NCBI GenBank assembly: GCA_036395835.1
Contig: DASWCW010000230.1
Span: 1 to 18,794 of the forward strand
Length of the DNA stretch: 18,794 nt
Reading direction: 5' to 3'
Source of the DNA: AP-16 sp036395835
GTDB taxonomy: Bacteria; Pseudomonadota; Alphaproteobacteria; Rhizobiales; Xanthobacteraceae
Both the position numbers and the translations under genes were made by a program. The notes beneath the pieces are model-generated. The model searched no databases, was not told the DNA's origin, and worked only from the letters and a program-made list of their open reading frames with translations. Below, piece by piece: positions 14,860 to 18,794 of the stretch; the first letter of the stretch is position 1, and each line of letters opens with the position of its first letter.

Positions 14860-16182
14860 ATGCGACTCTCCCGGTATTTCCTGCCGCTCCTGCGCGAGAC
14901 CCCCAAGGAAGCCGAGATCGTCTCGCATCGGCTCATGCTGCGGGCGGGCATGATCCGCCAGGAGGCGGCCGGCATCTATGCCTTCCTGCCCCTGGGGTAC
15001 CGCGTATTGCGCAAGGTGTGCCGCATCGTCCGCGAGGAACAGGACCGCGCCGGCGCCATCGAAATGTTGATGCCCACCCTGCAGCCGGCCGAACTGTGGC
15101 GCGAGAGCGGACGCTACGAGGACTACGGCAAGGAGATGCTGCGCATCCAGGATCGGCACGAGCGCGACCTCCTCTACGGGCCCACCAACGAGGAGATGAT
15201 CACCGAGATTTTCCGCGCCTATGTGCGCTCGTACAAGGATTTGCCGCTGAACCTCTACCACATCCAATGGAAATTCCGGGACGAGGTGCGGCCGCGGTTC
15301 GGCACCATGCGGTCGCGCGAGTTCCTCATGAAGGACGCCTATTCGTTCGACCTCGATCAGGCCGGTGCCCGGCATGCCTACAACAGGATGTTCGTCGCCT
15401 ATTTGCGTACCTTCGCCCGCATGGGGCTCAAGGCGATCCCGATGGTTGCCGAGACCGGGCCAATCGGGGGCAATCTCAGCCACGAGTTCACGATTCTGGC
15501 CTCGACCGGCGAGAGCGAGGTCTATTGCCATCGCGATTACCTCGATTTCGAAGTGCCGGGTGCGGAAGTCGATTTCGAGAACCGGGAGGGGCTGCAGGCG
15601 ATCGTGGATAAATGGACGTCGCTCTACGCGGCGACCTCGGACAAGCACAATGCGGCCGCATTCCAGGCGATCCCCGCGCCCGACCGGGTTCAGGCGCGCG
15701 GGATCGAGGTCGGACATATTTTTTATTTCGGCACGAAATATTCGGAGCCGATGAAGGCGCTGGCGACAGGCCCGGACGGGAGCGAGCGTCCGGTCCACAT
15801 GGGATCCTACGGCATCGGCCCCAGCCGGCTCGTCGCCGCCATCATCGAGGCCTGCCACGACGATGCCGGCATCCAATGGCCCGAGCCGGTCGCCCCGTTC
15901 CAGGCGATCGTGCTCAACCTCAAGCAAGGCGATGTCGCGACCGACGGGGCTTCCGAGTATCTCTATCGCGCGCTTGGCGCGCGAGGCCTCGACGTGCTCT
16001 ACCACGACCTCGATGAGCGGCCCGGGTCGAAGTTCGCGACGGCCGACCTGATCGGTATCCCGTGGCAGATCCTGGTGGGCCCCAAGGGCCTCGCCGCGGG
16101 CAAGGTCGAGCTCAAACGACGCGCGGATGGCGCGCGCGAGCTTCTCCCCCCGGACGCGGCAATCGACCGGCTTGCGGCATAA
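14860..16182 (+). CDS. proS: Prolyl-tRNA synthetase, short (type 2, no editing insert)
   Basis: This class II aminoacyl-tRNA synthetase joins proline to tRNA-Pro in the cytosol. It has 440 residues. The order is motif 1 region, GPTNEEMITEIF (107-118), motif 2 FRDEVRPRFG followed by MRSREFLMKDAYSF (139-163), motif 3 GSYGIGPSRLVAA (315-327) and an anticodon-binding domain from about residue 345. It lacks the ~180-residue INS editing domain found between motifs 2 and 3 in E. coli-type ProRS; the intervening stretch is only about 150 residues. This short form is typical of alphaproteobacteria, and mis-charged Ala-tRNA-Pro is usually cleared by a free-standing editing protein of the ProXp/YbaK type, not seen in this window. 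The ATG has only a poor Shine-Dalgarno sequence; the N-terminus MRLSRYFLP fits the family. Confidence 0.97.
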   Translation: MRLSRYFLPLLRETPKEAEIVSHRLMLRAGMIRQEAAGIYAFLPLGYRVLRKVCRIVREEQDRAGAIEMLMPTLQPAELWRESGRYEDYGKEMLRIQDRHERDLLYGPTNEEMITEIFRAYVRSYKDLPLNLYHIQWKFRDEVRPRFGTMRSREFLMKDAYSFDLDQAGARHAYNRMFVAYLRTFARMGLKAIPMVAETGPIGGNLSHEFTILASTGESEVYCHRDYLDFEVPGAEVDFENREGLQAIVDKWTSLYAATSDKHNAAAFQAIPAPDRVQARGIEVGHIFYFGTKYSEPMKALATGPDGSERPVHMGSYGIGPSRLVAAIIEACHDDAGIQWPEPVAPFQAIVLNLKQGDVATDGASEYLYRALGARGLDVLYHDLDERPGSKFATADLIGIPWQILVGPKGLAAGKVELKRRADGARELLPPDAAIDRLAA

Positions 16183-16195
16183 AGCTGTTCGCTTC

Positions 16196-16250
16196 CTCGA
16201 TTTCACCGTCTTTGGCGCTAGCGTAGCGAGTGGAATCGGATGAAATCGAG
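16196..16250. repeat. Inverted repeat between proS and lolC
   Basis: CTCGATTTCA (16196-16205) pairs perfectly with TGAAATCGAG (16241-16250) across a 35-base spacer. The stem can be extended by CCG/CGG with one bulged A. The spacer contains a smaller palindrome CGCTAGCG (16216-16223). There is no U-tract on either strand, so it is not a classical terminator. It fills most of the 86-base gap between proS and the permease gene. It could be an mRNA-stabilising or processing hairpin, or a dispersed palindromic element, which I cannot tell from one copy. Confidence 0.65.
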
Positions 16251-16268
16251 TAGGCGGGGACTTAATTC

Positions 16269-17537
16269 ATGAGCCAGCCGATCGCGACCAGGCCGTTTGC
16301 CGCGTTCGAGTGGATGTTGTCGCTGCGCTACCTGCGCGCGCGCCGCAAAGAGGGGTTCATCTCGGTCATCGCCGGGTTCTCGTTCCTCGGCATCCTGCTG
16401 GGCGTGGCGACGCTGATCATCGTCATGGCGGTGATGAACGGGTTCCGCAAGGAGCTGCTCGAGAAGATCCTGGGGCTCAACGGCCATCTGCTGATCCAGC
16501 CGCTGGATTCCCCCCTCAACGACTGGGAACAGGTCGCCGCCCGGGTTGCCGGGGTGGCAGGCGTGAGGCTGGCGGCGCCGATCGTCGAAGGCCAGGCACT
16601 CGCCTCCTCGCCGTTCAATGCCTCCGGGGTGCTGGTGCGCGGCATCCGCGCCGCCGATCTGATGCAGCTTCCCTCGATCGCCAACAACGTCCGCCAGGGC
16701 ACGATTGACGGATTCGACCAAGGCCAGGGCCTGGTGATCGGCAAGCGACTCGCCGATCAGCTCTCGGCCCACGTCGGCGATTCCGTGACCCTGGTCGCGC
16801 CCCGCGGCGCGGTCACCGCCATGGGCACCACGCCCAGGATCAAGACCTACAAGGTCGCCGCCGTGTTCGAGATCGGCATGTCGGAATACGACGCCGCTTT
16901 CGTGTTCATGCCGATGCCGGAGGCGCAGGCCTATTTCAACCGCGCCAACGACGTCACCGCGATCGAGGTGTATTCCAACGATCCCGACGACATCGATCCC
17001 TTGCGCGGCCGGATCAGCGAGGCCGCCGGCCGGCCGATCTTCATGATCGATTGGCGGCAGCGCAACGCCACGTTCTTCAACGCGCTCCAGGTCGAGCGCA
17101 ACGTGATGTTCCTGATCCTGATGCTGATCGTGCTGGTCGCCGCGCTCAACATCGTCTCCGGCCTGATCATGCTGGTGAAGGACAAGAGCGGCGACATCGC
17201 CATCCTGCGCACCATGGGGGCGACCCAGGGCGCGGTCATGCGCGTGTTCCTCATCACCGGAGCCTCGATCGGGGTGATCGGCACCTTGACGGGCTTCATC
17301 GTCGGCACCCTGGTGTGCCTCAACGTCGAATCGATCCGGCAATTCCTGTCCTGGCTCACCAGCACGGAGCTGTTCTCTCCCGAGCTTTATTTCCTCTCGC
17401 GGCTGCCCGCCGAGATGGACCCCGGGGAGACGTTCGCGGTTCTCCTCATGGCCCTCATGCTGTCGCTGCTCGCGACGCTCTACCCGTCCTGGCGGGCGGC
17501 GCGCCTCGATCCGGTCGAGGCGTTGCGTTACGAATGA
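16269..17537 (+). CDS. lolC: Lipoprotein-releasing ABC transporter permease (LolC/LolE family, LolF-like)
   Basis: This inner-membrane permease is part of the Lol system, which extracts outer-membrane lipoproteins from the inner membrane and hands them to LolA. It has 422 residues. The order is a first transmembrane helix (about 32-56), a large periplasmic domain (about 57-278) and three helices (about 279-303, 325-350 and 386-404). The conserved coupling segment KDKSGDIAILRTMGA (304-318) contacts the ATPase, and the C-terminus YPSWRAARLDPVEALRYE is a family hallmark. Only one permease gene is present, as in many alphaproteobacteria, where a single hybrid (called LolF) is thought to form a homodimer in place of LolC+LolE. 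A GGGGA RBS is about 8 bases upstream of the ATG. The stop overlaps the lolD start as ATGA. Confidence 0.93.
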   Translation: MSQPIATRPFAAFEWMLSLRYLRARRKEGFISVIAGFSFLGILLGVATLIIVMAVMNGFRKELLEKILGLNGHLLIQPLDSPLNDWEQVAARVAGVAGVRLAAPIVEGQALASSPFNASGVLVRGIRAADLMQLPSIANNVRQGTIDGFDQGQGLVIGKRLADQLSAHVGDSVTLVAPRGAVTAMGTTPRIKTYKVAAVFEIGMSEYDAAFVFMPMPEAQAYFNRANDVTAIEVYSNDPDDIDPLRGRISEAAGRPIFMIDWRQRNATFFNALQVERNVMFLILMLIVLVAALNIVSGLIMLVKDKSGDIAILRTMGATQGAVMRVFLITGASIGVIGTLTGFIVGTLVCLNVESIRQFLSWLTSTELFSPELYFLSRLPAEMDPGETFAVLLMALMLSLLATLYPSWRAARLDPVEALRYE

Positions 17538-18232
17538 GTGCCATGGCCGACAACGACCCGGTGCTGTTCCTGGACGGAGTCGAGCGCCGGTATCATCAGG
17601 GCGAATCCACGCTGGAGATTCTCGGCGGCGCGAAGCTCGCGGTCTGGGCCGGACAGTCGGTGGCGCTGATCGGTCCCTCGGGCGCCGGCAAGTCGACGCT
17701 GCTGCACATTGCCGGCCTGCTCGAGCATCCCGACGCCGGCGAGGTCTATGTGGACGGAATTCCCACATCCAGTCTGTCCGACGGCGAGCGCACTCGCATC
17801 CGCCGCACCGAGATCGGCTTCATCTATCAGTTCCACCATCTCCTGCCGGAGTTCTCGGCGCTGGAGAACGTGATGCTGCCGCAGATGATCCGCGGGCTGT
17901 CGCGGCAGGAGGCACGACGGCGATCGGCTGAGCTATTGACCTATCTCGGGCTCAAGGAGCGGCTGCAGCACCGTCCGGCGGAACTCTCGGGCGGCGAGCA
18001 GCAGCGCGTCGCCATTGCCCGCGCGGTCGCCAACGCGCCCCGGGTGCTGCTTGCGGACGAGCCGACCGGAAACCTCGATCCGCGGACCTCCGAGCATGTG
18101 TTCGGGACGTTGGGCCAATTGGTCCGGGCGTCGCGGCTGGCCGCGATCATCGCCACCCACAATATGGATCTGGCTCAGCGCATGGATCGCCGGGTCACGA
18201 TCCGGGAGGGACTGCTGGTCGAGCTCGCGTAA
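17534..18232 (+). CDS. lolD: Lipoprotein-releasing ABC transporter ATPase LolD
   Basis: LolD is the cytoplasmic ATPase that powers lipoprotein extraction by the LolC/E permease. It has 232 residues. Visible motifs are Walker A GPSGAGKST (47-55), the Q-loop at YQFHHLLPEFSALENVMLP (near residue 99), signature LSGGEQQR (151-158), Walker B VLLADEP (171-177) and the switch His209 in IATHN. The HHLLPEFSALENVMLP block is characteristic of LolD and MacB-like ATPases. The start at 17534 overlaps the permease stop as ATGA; a second ATG at 17543 is an alternative start three codons in. In many rhizobia dnaE follows lolD, but here a gap and a convergent gene follow instead. Confidence 0.96.
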   Translation: MSAMADNDPVLFLDGVERRYHQGESTLEILGGAKLAVWAGQSVALIGPSGAGKSTLLHIAGLLEHPDAGEVYVDGIPTSSLSDGERTRIRRTEIGFIYQFHHLLPEFSALENVMLPQMIRGLSRQEARRRSAELLTYLGLKERLQHRPAELSGGEQQRVAIARAVANAPRVLLADEPTGNLDPRTSEHVFGTLGQLVRASRLAAIIATHNMDLAQRMDRRVTIREGLLVELA

Positions 18233-18559
18233 AAATGGCTGGAAATCAGGGCCCTCTTTCGAGAAAGATCTAGACCGGACAACGGCTTAAGGTGTTTCAA
18301 TTCGTCAAATTACATCTTTAGAGTGAGACTGGGGATCATTTAATTTCCAGTTGCCGGCTTGCTCCGCGCGATTTCCAGCAGGGAACTTTATTTGCGCTTC
18401 TGCGTTCCGGCGGCACGTGTCAAGCGTTGATTTGCCGGGCGCGCTCCCCAAGACCTTGCATTTCGCCAGACAGCCCGGCCGACACGAGCCCCAACTCGGC
18501 AACGGGGTGCGCGGTTGGGGCAGGGCGGGCGGCCGCAGCCGATCGGAATTGCGCGCTGC
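18233..18559. other. Convergent intergenic region after lolD, no gene supported
   Basis: This gap of about 330 bases lies between the ends of lolD and the - strand gene. Bases 18281-18360 are unusually AT-rich (about 40% GC by hand count). A 10-base inverted repeat, GCTGGAAATC (18238-18247) and GATTTCCAGC (18370-18379), brackets that patch; a third partial copy (ATTTCCAG) lies near 18344. GCCCCAAC (18488-18495) and GTTGGGGC (18514-18521) could form an 8-bp stem downstream of the - strand gene, but no U-tract follows it. I see no gene, tRNA or IS end here. Confidence 0.55.
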
Positions 18560-18794
18560 TCAGCCGCCCTGCCGAGGCGACGGGCCCGGCCCGCCGGCGG
18601 CGCCGCCATCGAGAACGGCGCGCCCCCGCGCGGTCAGGCTCACGGTCTTGTCCCCGTTCTCGAACCGGACCAGCCCACCGACCACGCAATCCTCCCACAC
18701 CGAAGTGCGCGGGCAGCTGTGCCAGGCCTCCAGCACGTCGGCCCGGGTGCGGGGTCGATCCGCTACCCAGAGCAGGAATTGCAGCGTGAGGAGA
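18560..18794 (-). CDS. Uncharacterised small protein, winged-helix-like, 5'-truncated
   Basis: The frame runs in from the right edge (first full codon 18791-18793) to a TGA at 18560-18562, giving 77 visible residues; the start lies outside. The sequence contains FLLWVADRPRTRADVLEAWHS, CPRTSVWEDCVVGGLVRF and KTVSLTARGRAVL. I recall this pattern from a family of small alphaproteobacterial hypothetical proteins of about 90 residues; no function is known to me. The spacing of helix, helix and TxRGRxxL suggests a winged-helix fold, which would allow a DNA-binding role, but this is inference. The last 16 residues or so are a Gly/Pro-rich tail. Codon bias (G/C at third positions) in this frame supports real coding. 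It converges on lolD. Confidence 0.7.
   Translation of the reverse strand, partial: LLTLQFLLWVADRPRTRADVLEAWHSCPRTSVWEDCVVGGLVRFENGDKTVSLTARGRAVLDGGAAGGPGPSPRQGG

Noticed and set aside
14659..14860. - strand frame entering the proS leader from inside proS
   Set aside because: It is mostly a proS antisense shadow. Its last 35 or so codons lie in the intergenic region and look protein-like, but there is no independent start or motif.
18488..18521. 8-bp stem (GCCCCAAC / GTTGGGGC) as terminator of the right-edge gene
   Set aside because: An 18-base loop and no U-tract on the - strand; may be a chance pairing in GC-rich DNA.
18420..18698. 92-residue - strand frame overlapping the partial gene at the right edge
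   Set aside because: It is out of frame with the conserved WVADRPRT / CPR / VWED protein and is Arg/Ala/Gly-rich, as expected for an off-frame read.
1..18794. tRNA genes, CRISPR arrays, IS ends, attachment sites
   Set aside because: I looked in all gaps for tRNA T-loop motifs, spaced direct repeats and transposase-like frames and saw none; coding genes fill nearly the whole window.

Overview
The window is a high-GC stretch of what looks like an alphaproteobacterial chromosome, most likely of the order Hyphomicrobiales (Rhizobiales). This is inferred from the gene order: complex I operon, then birA, RNase J, methylmalonyl-CoA epimerase, a DUF1467 protein, proS and lolC/E-lolD. It also fits the short alphaproteobacterial ProS without an editing insert and the single LolC/E-type permease next to LolD. 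Codon usage is strongly G/C at third positions. I found no IS element, integrase, CRISPR array, tRNA or rRNA.

Bases 1-10774 carry the distal part of a nuo operon, all on the + strand and tightly packed: nuoF (5' end cut off), a small unrecognised membrane protein, nuoG, nuoH, a 23-codon mini-ORF, nuoI, nuoJ, nuoK, nuoL, nuoM and nuoN. The products cover most of the NADH-input module (NuoF, NuoG), the connecting arm (NuoI) and all seven membrane subunits (H, J, K, L, M, N here; A lies outside the window). The key iron-sulfur ligands and the conserved antiporter-like Glu/Lys residues are intact, so a working proton-pumping NADH:ubiquinone oxidoreductase is expected.

Bases 10779-14042 continue in the same direction with very short gaps or ATGA overlaps: birA, rnj (ribonuclease J), mce (methylmalonyl-CoA epimerase) and a two-helix DUF1467 membrane protein. 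BirA and Mce can be linked through propionyl-CoA carboxylase, a biotin enzyme whose product Mce epimerises; this link is an inference. A PaaI-type hotdog thioesterase gene converges on this block from the - strand. A strong two-way terminator-like hairpin (14475-14496) lies just upstream of its start codon.

Bases 14446-14859 are an intergenic stretch with no gene I can support. proS, a lipoprotein-release permease (lolC/E type) and its ATPase lolD then follow on the + strand. An imperfect inverted repeat sits between proS and the permease gene. After lolD there is a gap of about 330 bases with a locally AT-rich patch, then the 3' part of a small - strand gene that runs off the right edge.

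This is mainly housekeeping DNA, and I see no convincing new multi-gene system. The items most worth a second look are the compositionally odd 118-residue membrane protein between nuoF and nuoG, the overlapping mini-ORF between nuoH and nuoI, the terminator-like hairpin in the thioesterase leader, the BirA C-terminal tail and the inverted repeat before the lol genes.
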